This document shows positions 12,380 through 24,929 of a stretch of 64,000 nt of DNA, piece by piece. Position numbers and translations under genes: made by a program. The notes beneath the pieces are model-generated. The model searched no databases. It was given only the letters and a program-made list of their open reading frames with translations, and was not told where the DNA came from. The stretch's first letter is position 1; each line of letters begins with the position of its first letter. The stretch is from Gordionus sp. m RMFG-2023 (taxonomy: Eukaryota; Nematomorpha; Gordioida; Chordodea; Parachordodidae): assembly GCF_954871325.1 (NCBI RefSeq), contig NC_088776.1, positions 38,178,508-38,242,507 on the forward strand, in the 5' to 3' direction.

Positions 12380-12845
12380 AAACCTCCAGAGGAGTTAATT
12401 TCAAGCGTAGTTTTTTATTATTTTGGTTACCAGTAACTCTAGAACTGGCAAGGCGTTTGTTTATTCGTCATTATTTTCTTAGCTTATCTTTAATAGATTC
12501 ATCAAGTTTTGTAGCAATGTGAGGGATTAAGGTTAGGTTAGCCTAGACAAATAAAGAAATCAGGCAAAAATATAAATAAACATTATTATTGAAATAAAAG
12601 GAAGATTTTTTGGAATAGATATAAAATCATATATAAAATTATTTATAATAAAAATAATGTACTATATATATTTTTTGTGCTTTATACAAAATAATCCGCA
12701 GGGATAATAAGAGCAATGGTGTCCGACAAAATGGTAAGCTTTTAAAAAAGTAGGATCTTATGTCAAAACTTGGAGTAGATTTTAAGTTTAAGGATATGTT
12801 AGGAAGAGGAACGCCATTAGCGATCATAGAAGATACTCTCAAAAT

Positions 12846-13470
12846 TGAGAAGCAAAGGGGTTGTAGGTGTGAATAATATCCTGCAATTCCATTAAAAGAC
12901 AACGATCTAAAAACGGAACCTGGATATGTCTGTTTTCTATCTCATTTATACTATCATGTATATATAATTGGGCAAATTTAGGTGTTTCCCCTAATGTTGG
13001 TAGTAGGAGTGAATCAATGCGATGATGAACCTGTCCATTAATTTGAAAGGTATAATTACCTGATCGCGAATTGGATAAATTATTATTTATATTAACTCCT
13101 AGTGAAGTGAATGACAGTGCGGAATTATATGCTCTTATGTTTTTTAAAAAGTGGGACGGTGAACAATGATCCCCGGTAAATAAACGTAATATTTGGTGAT
13201 AATTGGGAAATTTTAAATAAAATTACCTTCCCATTCAAGCAACATGTAGAAAACTGAATATTTCTACATGAGCTTTTTGATAATTTTTCTCCATTCCCAA
13301 TTTTAGCATTGCAGAAGGCGCATATTTCTGTCCTGTTTCCGATATCTAATATAGGTGAGTGGTGTCATCAAATATATGTCGAAATATGCATGGTAGAGGT
13401 GCCATAGGGAATGTGGTAGTGGTTATAGAAATATCTGTTGAAGGTATCTGGTTGAATATAAAATAAACCT
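12846..13470 (-). pseudogene. Helitron RepHel protein, N-terminal region
   Basis: Reading the minus strand, two overlapping frames give the conserved block that precedes the Rep domain in animal Helitrons: LDIGNRTEICAFCNAKIG, a CC-containing GKV segment, SHFLKNIRAYNSALSF, NYTFQINGQVHHRIDSLL, PTLGETPKFAQLYIHD, then HTYNPFASQF and a stop. Frame changes are needed near 13345 and near 13150, so the copy is inactive. The family usually has over 1,000 residues; this is only the front part. Assignment to Helitrons is firm from motif order; the subfamily is not determined. Confidence 0.85.
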
Positions 13471-13492
13471 ATATATATAAAACATTAAAAAC

Positions 13493-13651
13493 CCACAGGG
13501 GAGTTAATATCAGGCGTAGGTCCTTATTATCCTGCATACCTGTAATTCTAGAACGGGTAAGGCGTTTGTTGAGTCGCCATTTTTTTCTTTGCTTATCTTT
13601 AATAGAAATATCATGTTTTGTAGCTATGTGAGGGATCAAATTTGGGTTAAC
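13493..13651 (-). CDS. Helitron N-terminal exon with basic repeat
   Basis: A 159 bp minus-strand exon of 53 codons with no stop, bounded by a TTTTTTTAG acceptor and a GT donor (TGG|GTTTTT). It begins VNPNLIPHIATKHD, has the basic stretch KDKQRKKWRLNKRLTRSRIT, and ends DLRLILTPLW. Similar Lys/Arg-rich repeats are common at the N-terminus of Helitron proteins. The exon is paralogous to those at 35124-35273 plus 35004-35078, here fused into one exon. Confidence 0.6.
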
Positions 13652-13729
13652 CTAAAAAAAATAAGGAAATTAGGCAAATATAAAACATTATTATTGAAAT
13701 AAAACGAGCATTAAAATACTGTACTGAAC

Positions 13730-13830
13730 CTGTAAAGGGGTCAATATATGCATATCTCTAGTAGTTGGGAGGCTATCATCAAAAAATAAAATTTGTCTAG
13801 TTTGGGATTTATCAAGACTATCATGTTTTT
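13730..13830 (-). CDS. Helitron N-terminal exon
   Basis: A 101 bp minus-strand open exon encoding KHDSLDKSQTRQILFFDD and SLPTTRDMHILTPLQ, ending in CAG|GTTCAG. Its tail LTPLQ matches the ends of the exons at 35004 (LAPLQ) and 13493 (LTPLW). It is separated from the next exon by about 78 bp ending in a polypyrimidine AG. The acceptor is less certain than the donor. Confidence 0.5.
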
Positions 13831-14095
13831 CTGAACATTTATTTTGTATTTATTGATGATATAGATATATCAATATTTACAATTATAAGGATGAAATAAA
13901 ACAAGGTTTGTTGTCTAAAATAAAAACAAATAAAAAATTTTTAAAAAATGAATAGATTAGGATCAAATCCCTAGAAATAGTAGGAATATCATCAGAAGCT
14001 AAAATGGATGTATTTTAAAAAATAAAAAAATATAAGAACATTTATGCCTTTTTAGTATATATATATATGTTAGCGGGAATGTGAAATATTCCGGC

Positions 14096-14318
14096 TAGTG
14101 TTGTTAAACGGCTCACTTTGAGCCGATTTTTAAAAACAGCTAACTCAATATTTTATTAGGCAAAATATTATGCAAGCCTTTTGATTTTGCTCATAGGTAG
14201 GACAAAGGGTTGAACATCTATTAAGGAAATCTCGAGGCTTAGATGATATTTTTCTGGCTGAAATATTGAGTTAGCCGTTTTTAAAAATCAGCTCAATTCG
14301 AGCCGTTTAACAACACTA
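14096..14318. mobile_element. hAT MITE, copy 1 (223 bp)
   Basis: Ends TAGTGTTGTTAAACGGCTC and its mirror GAGCCGTTTAACAACACTA, with flanking 8 bp ATTCCGGC (14088-14095) and ATTCCGAC (14319-14326), one mismatch. It has no coding capacity. The same family recurs at 46915-47130. It is inserted inside the left terminal repeat of the foldback and is therefore younger than it. The ends resemble those of hAT G (CAGTGTTGTTAAA), a possible source of transposase. Confidence 0.92.
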
Positions 14319-14439
14319 ATTCCGACAATTTTCGGCAATGTGAGGTAGTGGTAGGCAGGGTAATTTTGTTATTTCGGCAAAGTATACATTGCCGAAATAA
14401 CCCGGCAATGTATTCTATTTTACAAATTAATAAATTTAT

Positions 14440-14823
14440 TATTTATTTGAGATTAATTATTATTACTCTAATAAATGTTTTTAAATATATTTTTTTGATT
14501 GATATTTTTTTTAAATATATTTTAATTTGTTACAATATATTTTTTGATTGATATTTTTTTTTAATATATATTTTTTTTTAAATATATTTTTTTGATTGAT
14601 ATTTTTTTTTAAATATATTTTTTTGATTGATATTTTTTTTTAATTATATTTTAATTTGTTACAAATATATTTTTTGATTGATATTTTTTTTAATATATAA
14701 ATTTTTTTAAATATATTTTTTTGATTGATATTTTATTTTAAATATATTTTAATTTGTTACAATATATTTTTTGATTGATATTTTTTTTTAATATATATAT
14801 TTTTTAATATATATTTTGATCGC
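14440..14823. repeat. AT-rich minisatellite, left foldback arm
   Basis: Repeats of TTTTTTGATTGATATTTTTT alternating with AAATATATTTT and TTAATTTGTTACAA. The array is cut by C1 at the ATCGC target (14819-14823) and resumes at 21749. Its reverse complement occurs at 32480-32790 and 34440-34620. Confidence 0.85.
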
Positions 14824-15187
14824 TGACAAAAACAATTATCTTATTAAACGAAGGTTTTGATTAAAAAAATACTTAATATTAATTATATAAAAAAAAGAGA
14901 CTAAATTCTAATATAAAAATAAACTCAAAAAGAAACACTACTGAATTAAAGAGTTATATTCGGAATTATAAAATAAGGAAACACTTTTTTATTAAATTTC
15001 ATAGTTTTTATCATTACAAAAAATATCATGAAAAAATTACCAAGTAAAAAAAAATAATGATTTCTTTTTCACAAAAAATTAACAACCTATTTTTCAGAAA
15101 TGACTGACATTTCATTAATTAAAAACTAATATATATATTTATAAAAATTGATTGACATTTCTATTAAAATAAGTATCGTTTACGACA
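14824..15187 (-). repeat. C1 3' LTR
   Basis: A 364 bp terminal repeat. On the minus strand it begins TGTCGTAAACGATACTT and ends TTTTTGTCA. It matches the right copy essentially base for base. Confidence 0.95.
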
Positions 15188-16911
15188 TGCCATCCCTTTA
15201 TGGGCTGTGGCACGCCTATAAACACACAAATACACAACAATATATATATATTTTAAAAAAAAAATGTCACGGTATATATACTTTGGAACAAACATGGACG
15301 ATATATAACGGGGTTGCATGATCAACTAAATTGCTATAACAGATTTATAAAATTTTATAAAGTCCTTCGATTTTATTTGGTTAATTTAATAATATCATGA
15401 TTACCTTAAATATTTCAAAAAAAATAGCTAATTTTAATGTGAATGATCATTTGTGATAGTGAATATAACTATGGGAAACACCCCACTCGAAAGGGACAAT
15501 CGATATTTCATCAACATTATTTTGTTTTGTCGGTGATAATAAAATCTTTGTCAAATCATCTGCTTCGTTTTCCACTTCGATCTTTCTTTGTCTGCGATAT
15601 TCATTCGTAATAAAGAATGGTCATTGCCTAAATTCATCATTGGTGGCACGGTGGTATTCCTTTGTGGAGTTTTGGGATAACGAAGACGTTATTATTATAA
15701 GACGAATGTTTCAAAAAGCCTGTTTCTGGCAAGATGTAAAAAGTGACAACGTAGAGGAATGTAGCTCCCTGAATGACGTGGCATATCGTAAAGGGATTGG
15801 ATCTCTATTTATCTACACTGACGTTATACATTGTAATCGGGTGGTAGTAATTGCTCTGGAAGGTGGAATGGTGGAGTAAACGATAAGTCATGAGCATTGG
15901 TTTGATAAAAATTTTACTTAAAAATTTTAACCAAAATTTTTATGAATAGAGATCTAGTGGGTATTTGTATGAACAAAGTTATTATAATACTTTTTGAAAA
16001 AAATTTATTATAATATTTAAAAAAAAAAAAACTTATAATATATTTTACAAAAAAAAATTATGGTCTGATGTATTAATGTATACTATTTGCGGTGCATACA
16101 TTATAACAAAAATAAAACCTATTTCTCCCATGTGCTTCAATTTTCTCAATAATATTATCACAATATCCCTTGGTGTGATCGCCAAGTGAAACAAATAACA
16201 TAACACTCTAAATCAATCACGCGAATCCCCCAATGGAAATAATTAAGGAAAAATTTTTTTTAACCATAGAACTAAAAAAAACACATATTGAATACATTCA
16301 CCATCATCAAGTTGATAAACATTAAAATCACTGGCTATTTGCATATTTTTTTTTTTAAAAGAAAACTTTCTATTAATCTAATAAAAGATAAAAACATCTT
16401 TTCATTACATTAAAAAAAACTTTCTATTAATCTAATAAAAGATAAAAACATCTTTTCATTATATTGAAAACAAAACTTTATTTAATAACAGATAACATTA
16501 ACACAATCTTTTCATTACATTAAAAAAAACTTGCTATTCGTTTAATAACAGACAATATACAAACCTGTTTTCATTACATTGAAAACCAAACTTTATTTAA
16601 TACAAGATAACATTAACACAAATCTTCATTTGACAAAACAGACAAAGACATTCCTTAACGAACCAAACTGAAGAAAACTTTCCATACCATTACCATGTTG
16701 CTAAATTTATTAAACCCGTTTATATTGACCTATTTTTAATATGACCAAATATATTCAGAACCCGATTTTATTAAACTCGTCTAAATTGAACTATGATTTT
16801 AACTGAAATTGACCAACAATCCGTCTATATTGACCTATTTTCAATACGACTAAATATATTCTGAAACCGAACTCATATGAACCCCAAAAAAAAAATTAAG
16901 ACGCTTCTTAT
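15188..16911 (-). other. C1 region between integrase and 3' LTR
   Basis: No recognised gene. The 15188-15215 end and the 16540-16911 end match the equivalent places in C2. The middle, about 15240-16540, does not match C2's middle. It holds a plus-strand 79-codon frame at 15640-15879 (MVARWYSFVEFWDNEDVIII) with no family resemblance that I recognise, and short AT repeats near 16370-16620. No envelope-like signal peptide or fusion motif is seen. Confidence 0.6.
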
Positions 16912-19900
16912 TTATCCCAATCTCATATGATCGTGATGCCGAATCACGGTCACCCCTGTTATTAACAAAATTTCACTTAATTTCGAACCCCGGTTCAATA
17001 TGACCCGACCCTTTTCCCATTTGGTTGCCCGATTGTCAAACAATCGGGCCCAAACCTTTTGTCCCACGGCAAACCGTGCCCCTAATTTTACTTCCATTGA
17101 GATAATAGTTTTCTTCTTTGGTTTTAAGAAATCCAAAGGACCCCGTGTTCGCCTACCTAAAAATAACTCGACAGGCGTAACTCCCTCTCGATTACGAGAA
17201 TTGAGGTAATATAATTGAGACATGTAAGCCTCCTCTTTATGGGTTCCAGCCTTTTTGATCCAATTTTTAACAATGGCTACCATCCTCTCAGCTTGTCCAT
17301 TCGAGCTGGGATGATATGGTGGAGCTAGAATGTGTTTTGTCTGTGACTCAACACAAAATTGTTTAAAATCTTCACTGACAAAGGCGGGACCCCCGTCAGA
17401 CACTATCTTGTCATGAAAACCGAACCGAGCATATAGTTCTCTTAATTTTTTCACAACAATTTTTGTGGTATATCCATGTACTTCTGCATATTCTATCCAT
17501 TTAGAATACGAGTCTACCACTACAAAATTATGTCTTTTTATCAAGATCAAAGAAATCGATGTGGATACGTTCCCAAGGTTTCTTTGATTTAGGCCAAACC
17601 TGCCCTACCTCTTTACGGGGCATAGGAGCACAGGCATTACAAGGAACGCATTTCCTGGTAATCCGTTCAATATCCTTGCCCATACCAGGCCACCATACAT
17701 ATTCTCGAGCCCAAGACTTCCTTTTGTCTCGACCTTGATGACCGGCGTGCAATAATTTCATAATTTTACTCTGTAATTTATAAGGAATTACATCCCTGTT
17801 TCCCCTCATAATACAATCATCAACAATTGATAATTCTTTCTGTATTTTTTTATATGCATCATATTTGTTTTTCCAAGGTTTATCTCCTGTTAGACTTAAT
17901 TTTATCTGACCTAGCACTTTGTCATTCACAGTATTGGCTTTCAAATCCTCCCAATTGGTAGGACCTCCTTTTAAAATATACGACAGAGAACGCACTAAGG
18001 CCTTCTCTCTATCACTTATACTAATATTTATTTCCGGGTCTGCAAAGTCAGAACCCAACCTGGACAAAATATCCGGCAAATGATTCTCTTTGCCCCGACG
18101 ATATCTAACTTCCACGTTAAAACTTCCCACTAATAACAACCAACGTTGTAACCGGGGAGATAGCATTAACTCCCTATTATCCTTTCGGAATAGGTGGATT
18201 AATGGCTTGTGGTCAGTAAAAATTTCAAATTTTTTACCAATCAAATATTCACGGCATTTCGTCAAACCGAAAATCACAGCCAAGGCCTCCTGTTCAATCA
18301 CCGAATATCTCGTTTCGACATCCCTAAAAACTCGGGAAAAAAAAGGATGGGTCTTTCCACACCATCAATTACATGTAATAAGGCTCCTCCAACACCTTTG
18401 TTGGAGGCATCAACCGCTAAAATAATTTCTAAATCATTGTTGAAACAGACTAAAATGGGCTCTTCCCCAATTTTTCCCTTTAAAATTTCAAATGCTTCTT
18501 GTTGCTCTACTTTCCAATCGAAATGAACGCCTTTTTTTAATAACTCATATAACGGGGCAGCCACCTTCGCAAAATCCTCTATAAAACGATGATAGTAATT
18601 TACCATACCCAAAAAGGACTGCACTTCAGCCTTATTATTGGGCTGCTTCAAATTTAATATATTTTTCAAATTTTTTTGCAATGGCTTCACCTCAATCCCA
18701 TTTATTTGATGGCCTAAATATTCGACCTCCATTACACCCAAAATGCTTTTTTTTTGGCTGGCTCTCAAGCCTTTACCATGAATTCTTTTAAAAACTTCCT
18801 CCAGACGATGGTTATGCTGCTCAGGCGTTATCCCTGTAATTAGCACATCATCCATGTAATAAAATACACCCTCTATTCCCTGGAAAACGGACGCCATGGT
18901 GCGCTGAAAAATAGGCGCTGACACACTCAACCCAAATGGTAATCTACAAAAAGCGAACAACCCTTTGGGAGTCGTGATCGTCAATAATTTACGAATCTCC
19001 TCCCTCAAAGGTAATTGTAAATAGGCTGACGAAAAATCAACCTTCGAAAAATATTTCGCTCCCTTCAAATGGGCCAAAATTTCCTCAATTCTGGGTAAAG
19101 GATATTTAACCTCTACTACCCATCGATTAACGGTTACTCTGAAATCAGCACATAGTCTCAATTTACCATTAGATTTCTTAACCGGTACCAACGGGGTTGC
19201 CCATACACTATATTCCACTGGAACAATGATACCATCTTTAACCCATTGATCCAATTCTTCGTCAATTTCCTTTTTCCATTCAAAAGGGACTCGACGACAC
19301 GCTAGGAAAATAGGTGCAAATCCTTCCCTTAATTTTATATCTACTTGATAATCATTAAGACAACCTAATTTGTCTTCGAAAATTATTTCATACTTCTTCA
19401 TTAAACGAGATTTATTTTCACTCATTTTATGTAATTCAGGAATACCAATAGCCACCACTGGGGTTTTATCAATGCTAATGTTGTTTTCAACCATTAATTC
19501 CGTGGACTTTACATACCTATCAGAATTACGGGTTAAATCATTTTGTTTTATGGTTAAATCCTTCCCTTCTATTTCACGGATATTTTTTCGAGCGTTATAA
19601 GCAATATTTTGGTCCTTCGGGTTAATTATGGCCGAACCATTATGTAGGGCAAAAATATTCCAATAATTACTGAAAGGACCTAACTGAACAATCCAATCCC
19701 ACCCCATGATGGTTTCCACATCTTTCTTTACTACCCATAAATCTAGGAAAAATGTGGTATCATGAAGAATTACGCCCAATTTAGTTTTTCCCAAAACTAT
19801 TATCTCAGACCCATCAAATTGTCTGACACACATAGATTCTTTCTCGAGCTTACCCTTAGGCCAATACTTAAAATAATTTCTTCGAGACATTATAGAAATG

Positions 19901-20307
19901 CTAGCCCCTGTGTCGAACAACATGTCAATATCCCTCGAGTCAACTCTTACGATAACTCTTGGACAAGGACGAGGTTCGACTAATCTCTCAGTCATTAAAA
20001 TATCATATGTTTTAATTGACTGATCAATATTAATCTCATTTGAAACCTCAGTTTCATGAGAATTCTCATTTGAACATAAATTCAACTCGGAATTTAATGG
20101 TTCCGTAACCATATTCATTTTTCTTTTTGCCAAATAACTGGGATATTTTTCCCATCTGAAAGTATTAATATTCCTTTCATCGGAATATTTAACAATACCC
20201 TTAGGATATTCCTCCCATTTAAAATCATTAGAATCTTTATTATTTTTATCATCGTGAATAAAAAAATTTCGGTTATAAACCCGGCTTTTACGAGAATTAT
20301 ATCTCAT
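16912..20307 (-). CDS. C1 pol region (protease, RT, RNase H, integrase)
   Basis: Minus-strand pol of a Ty3/gypsy-class element (fossil copy). Domains from high to low coordinate: retropepsin with LFDTGASISIMS (about 19.70-19.98 kb); RT with VWATPLVPVKKSNGKLRLC and the catalytic box FYYMDDVLITG (about 18.8-19.35 kb); RNase H with ILAVDASNKGVGGALLH and FTDHKPLIHLFRKDN (about 18.05-18.45 kb); integrase zinc-binding segment HAGHQGRDKR then CVPCNACAP; and integrase core with VSDGGPAFVS and HPSSNGQAERMV (about 17.2-17.75 kb). Protein-level identity to C2 is very high by eye. The copy has about two breaks. Confidence 0.93.
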
Positions 20308-20388
20308 TTCAGCATGGTTATTTACTTTATTATCATTTTTCCATCCCGATCTCCTACCTACTATATGATTACATTTGCAATCATATAG

Positions 20389-21198
20389 TCAATTTTTTAT
20401 ACAGTTTATGGCTACATGTCCCGGTTTGTTACATTTAAAACACAAACGGGATTTGCCATAATTCGGTCGTAAAACATCAAATTTATTCGTGTTAGTACCA
20501 GAAATTTTTCTAACATTAGAATTTTCTAATGCCAGTTTCCTTAACGAAAAACCTTCACGAAAATTTTGTTCTTTGACTACGCAGGTCTCTACCTTGTGAC
20601 CCACATACCCACAGCGGGTACATTTCAAATCTTCTAAAAATTTCTTATGACCTGAAAAACCATTTTTTTCAATGGAAATATTTTTTCCATTTGTCCATGT
20701 CGGACCACGTATTTGGCCTTTATTAATATTACTATTCGCCATAACCAACGTATTTATATCTTGATAGATAATCTTAATCACTTCTTTTAATTCTTTCAAT
20801 TCCTGGAGGATAACTATAGATCTCTCCACACTATCCAAACGATCATCGTTATTATCTTTCATCGTTTCCACCTTTTCAGGTCTGCCGTTCTTGATTTCAT
20901 TTAAAATTCCATTTAAACTACTTTCCAAGACCGAAATCTTTTTCCAACAATCAGCCGACACCGGAGTGTCTATTTTCCAATTACCATATACTTTGGTCGC
21001 AACCAGCGTACATTTTCCAAACACAAATTTTATCATAATATATAACACATACAGTAGGACCAACAATAAAATTGTCACTACGGCATTATTTACATCAAAT
21101 TTATCAACCATTTGATACAAACTTTGATTAATACTCGGATACTCCGAAATTTTATCAAATACGCTAGGCTCAATATCAAAATTAAACATAAAGCCCAT
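20389..21198 (-). CDS. C1 gag-like ORF with membrane segment and two zinc knuckles
   Basis: A 269-codon minus-strand frame upstream of pol. Residues about 35-60 form a strongly hydrophobic helix (NAVVTILLLVLLYVLYIMIK). A Glu/Lys-rich, probably coiled region follows (about 95-150). Two CX2CX4HX4C knuckles (CTRCGYVGHKVETC, CFKCNKPGHVAINC) are near the C-terminus. The position fits Gag, but I cannot see a capsid-like domain, and a membrane helix near the start is unusual. C2 carries an almost identical version. Confidence 0.8.
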   Translation of the reverse strand: MGFMFNFDIEPSVFDKISEYPSINQSLYQMVDKFDVNNAVVTILLLVLLYVLYIMIKFVFGKCTLVATKVYGNWKIDTPVSADCWKKISVLESSLNGILNEIKNGRPEKVETMKDNNDDRLDSVERSIVILQELKELKEVIKIIYQDINTLVMANSNINKGQIRGPTWTNGKNISIEKNGFSGHKKFLEDLKCTRCGYVGHKVETCVVKEQNFREGFSLRKLALENSNVRKISGTNTNKFDVLRPNYGKSRLCFKCNKPGHVAINCIKN

Positions 21199-21382
21199 CT
21201 CATTATATGAAAAATTTATATTACTTTAAAACGGCCGTGTTAAATTTCTAAAAATTTACACAAAAAGGTGATTGCGTTGTGTTCTGAGGCGAGATACAAA
21301 ATATAAAATAAAATATTTTCTTTTACCTTGAAATACCGAATAACCCTGGAATCGAAACAATCCTGGTAGTCTCGGTCACCAA

Positions 21383-21748
21383 TGACAAAAACAATTATCT
21401 TATTAAACGAAGGTTTTGATTAAAAAAATACTTAATATTAATTATATAAAAAAAAGAGACTAAATTCTAATATAAAAATAAACTCAAAAAGAAACACTAC
21501 TGAATTAAAGAGTTATATTCGGAATTATAAAATAAGGAAACACTTTTTTATTAAATTTCATAGTTTTTATCATTACAAAAAATATCATGAAAAAATTACC
21601 AAGTAAAAAAAAATAATGATTTCTTTTTCACAAAAAATTAACAACCTATTTTTCAGAAATGACTGACATTTCATTAATTAAAAACTAATATATATATATT
21701 TATAAAAATTGATTGACATTTCTATTAAAATAAGTATCGTTTACGACA
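21383..21748 (-). repeat. C1 5' LTR
   Basis: A 366 bp copy of the LTR, differing from the other only by an extra TA unit in a microsatellite. Followed by the ATCGC duplication. Confidence 0.95.
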
Positions 21749-21753
21749 ATCGC

Positions 21754-22400
21754 TAATATTTTTTATTTTTTGTGTTATATAATTTCTTTAACAAATTTTT
21801 TTAAATATATTTTTTTGATTGATATTTTTTTTAAAATATATATTTTTTTTCTTGATATATCTTTTGATAGCTAAATTTTTTGTTTTTTGTGTTATATGTT
21901 TTTTTAATAAATTTTTTAAAATATATTTTTTTTTTAAATATATTTTTTTGATTGATATTTTTTTTATATTTTTTATTTTTTGTGTTTATATGATTTTATT
22001 TAATAAATTTTTTTAATTATATTTTTTTGATTGATATTTTTTTTTAATATATATTTTTTTTAAAATTTACATTTGATATCTTTTGAACGCTAATTTTTTT
22101 AATTTTTGTGTTATATGATTTTTTTAATAAATTTTTTTGATTGATATTTTTTTTTATATTTTTTATTTTTTGTGTTTATATGATTTTTTTTAATAAATTT
22201 TTTTAAATATATTTTTTTTGATTGATATTTTTTTATAATATATTTATTTTTTTAAATTTATATTTGATATATCTTTTGAACGCTAATTTTTTTAATTTTT
22301 GTGTTATATGATTTTTTTAATAAATTTTTTTGATTGATATTTTTTAATATATTTTTTTAATAAATCTTTTTAAATATATTTTTTTGATTGATATTTTTTA
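21754..22400. repeat. AT-rich minisatellite, left foldback arm, inner part
   Basis: Tandem units built from TTTTTTGATTGATATTTTTT, TTTTATTTTTTGTGTTATAT and TTGATATATCTTTTGA. This continues the array interrupted by C1. The same units in reverse complement fill 32480-32790. Confidence 0.85.
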
Positions 22401-24905
22401 AAATAAATTTTTAAAATGATTATTATATATTTATATTTTACGTAATTTCTATTTTATATCTTTTGATAGATAATTTTTTAGGTAATAGTAACAAATGTCA
22501 TAATCGTTATTTTTGAACTTTTTTGAGTTTGTTTAAAGCAAATATAAAAATACGTTTTGTAAATATGTTAAATTAATATTACAGTGAAAGTGTACTATTG
22601 AAAAGTGTAATCGTTATTTTTAAACTTTTTTGAGTTTTTAAGTAATGGGTAAAAATATGTTTTGTAAACATGCTAAATTAATATTTCAGTGAAAGTGTAC
22701 TATGGAAAAGTGACAATTGTCATAATCCTTATTTTTGAACTTTTTTAAGATTTTTAAAGTAAATGGGTAAAAATATGTTTTGTAAACATGTTAAATTAAT
22801 ATTTCAGTGAAAGTGTACTATGGAAAAGTGACAATTGTCATAATCGTTATTTTTAAACTTTTTTGAGATTTTTTAAAGTAAAAGGGTAAAAATATTTTGT
22901 AAACATGTTAAAGTAATATTTCAGTGAAAGTGTATTATAGAAAAGTGACAATTGTCATAATCGTTATTTTTAAACTTTTTGAGTTTTTAAAGTAAATGGG
23001 TAAAAATATGTTGTGTAAACATGTTAAATTAATATTTCAGTGAAAGTGTACTATGGAAAAGTGACAATTGTCATAATCGTTATTTTAAAACTTTTTTGAG
23101 ATTTTTTAAAGTAAATGGGTAAAAATATGTTTTGTAAACATGTTAAATTAATATTTAAGTGAAAGTGTACTATGGAAAAGTGACAATTGTCATAATCGTT
23201 ATTTTTAAACTTTTTTGAGTTTTTTTAAAGTAAATGGGTAAAAATAAACATGTTAAATTAATGTTTCAGTGAAAGTGTACTATGGAAAAGTGACAATTGT
23301 CATAATCCTTATTTTTGAACTTTTTCGAGTTTTTTAAGGTAAATAGGTAAAAATATGTTTTGTAAACGTTAAATTAAAATTTCAGTTTAGATATATTTTA
23401 TATTTTTTTTCTATAGTACACTTTCATTGAAATAATAATTACACATATTTACAAAACATATTTTTATCTATTTGCTTTTAAAAAAACACAAAAAAGTTTA
23501 AAAATAACGATTATGACAATTGTCACTTTTCTATAATACAGTATCACTAAAATATTAGTTTGACATGTTTACAAAACATATTTTTACCCATTTACTTTAA
23601 AAAATCTCAAAAAAGTTTAAAAATAACGATTATGACAATTGTCACTTTCCCATAGTACACTTTCACTGAAATACTAATTTAACATGTTTGCAAAACATAT
23701 TTTTACCCATTTACTTTAAAAAAACTTAAAAAAGTTCAAAAATAACGATTATGACAATTGTCACTTTATCATAGTACACTTTCATTGATTTAACAGGTTT
23801 ACAAAATATATTTTTACCCATTTACTTTAAAAATACTTAAAAAAGTTCAAAAATAACGATTATGACAATTGTCACTTTTCTATAGTACACTCACTGAAAT
23901 ATTAATTTAACATATTTACAAAACATATTTTTATCCATTTGCTTTAAAAAACACAAAAAAGTTTAAAAATAACGATTATGACAATTGTCACTTTTCTATA
24001 GTACACTTTCCCTGAAATATTAATTTAACATGTTTACAAAACATATTTTTATCCATTTACTTTAAAAAATCTCAAAAAAGTTCAAAAATATATTATGACA
24101 ATTGTCACTTTCCCATAGTACAATTTCACTGAAATATTAATTTAACATGTTTACAAAACATATTTTTACACATTTACTTTATAAAAACTTAAAAAAGTTC
24201 AAAAATAACGATTATGACAATTGTCACTTTTCTATAATACACTTTCACTGAAATATTAATTTAACATGTTTACAAAACATATTTTTACCCATTTAATTTA
24301 AAAAATCTCAAAAAAGTTTAAAAATAACGATTATGACAATTGTCACTTTTCTATAGTAAACTTTCACTGAAATATTAATTTAACATATTTACAAAACATA
24401 TTTTATTTTATTTGCTTTAAAAAAACTCAAAAAAGTTTAAAAATAACGATTATGACAATTGTCACTTTTCTATACTACACTTTCACTGAAATATTAATCA
24501 TGTTTACAAAACATATTTTTACCTATTTACTTTGAAAAAACTCAAAAAAGTTCTAAAATAACGATTATAACAATTGTCACAATTCTATAGTACACTTTCA
24601 ATGAAATATTAATTTAACATGTTTACAAAACATATTTTTACCCATTTACTTTAAAAAAACTCAAAAAAGTTTAAAAATAACGATTATGACAATTATCACT
24701 TTTCTATAGTACATTTTCACTGAAATATTAATATAACATAAAACATATTTTTATCTATTTGCTTTAAAAAAATTCAAAAAAGTTTAAAAATAAAGATTAT
24801 GGCAATTGTTACTTTTACCTAAAAAATTATCTATCAAAAGATATACAATAGATAAAATTACGTAAAATATAAATATATAAAAATTATTTTAAAATTATAT
24901 ATTAA
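22400..24905. repeat. 2.5 kb palindromic satellite (inverted tandem arrays)
   Basis: About eight ~115 bp units run in one direction from about 22490 to 23390. About twelve units of the same repeat run in the opposite direction from about 23400 to 24840. Each unit carries the perfect palindrome TGACAATTGTCA, an AAAATATGTTTTGTAAACAT-like stretch and AGTGAAAGTGTACTATGG. The outer edges also mirror each other (ATCTTTTGATAGATAATTTT and AAAATTATCTATCAAAAGAT). It forms the core of the foldback composite. No coding. Confidence 0.92.
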
Positions 24906-24929
24906 AAAAAAACTCCCATAAACAAAACT

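Larger units (their letters stand above)
12380..14068 (-). mobile_element. Helitron, downstream part (split by the foldback)
   Basis: Minus-strand Helitron sequence. Right to left: a decayed copy of a short exon (13955-14014), exons at 13730-13830 and 13493-13651, the N-terminal region of the Rep-helicase protein (12846-13470), then a second, stop-containing copy of the repeated exon at about 12387-12560. The last matches 13500-13650 as a direct repeat about 1.1 kb away. The Rep catalytic motifs and SF1 helicase domain are not in the window. I see no clear Helitron 5' TC or 3' CTRR terminus. Confidence 0.8.
14824..21748 (-). mobile_element. Ty3/gypsy-type LTR element C1
   Basis: A 6.9 kb minus-strand element with LTRs at 14824-15187 and 21383-21748. 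The LTRs are identical by eye except for one TA-repeat unit, so the insertion is very recent. The 5 bp target duplication is ATCGC (14819-14823, 21749-21753). Next to the 5' LTR is a primer-site-like sequence TGGTGACCGAGACTACCAGG; the tRNA was not identified. Next to the 3' LTR is a purine tract AAAGGGATGGCA. Order: 5' LTR, zinc-knuckle gag-like ORF, protease, RT, RNase H, integrase, about 1.7 kb of non-pol sequence, 3' LTR. It looks nearly whole, with about two breaks in pol. Confidence 0.95.

Noticed and set aside
15640-15879. Plus-strand 79-codon frame in the 3' region of C1 as an envelope or host gene
   Set aside because: It is on the opposite strand to the element, has no signal peptide, glycosylation pattern or known family, and is absent from C2.
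17000-19983. Plus-strand open frames across the C1 pol region (and their twins at 27428-30410 in C2)
   Set aside because: They are antisense shadows of pol: the minus-strand frames carry recognisable RT, RNase H and integrase motifs, the plus-strand frames none.
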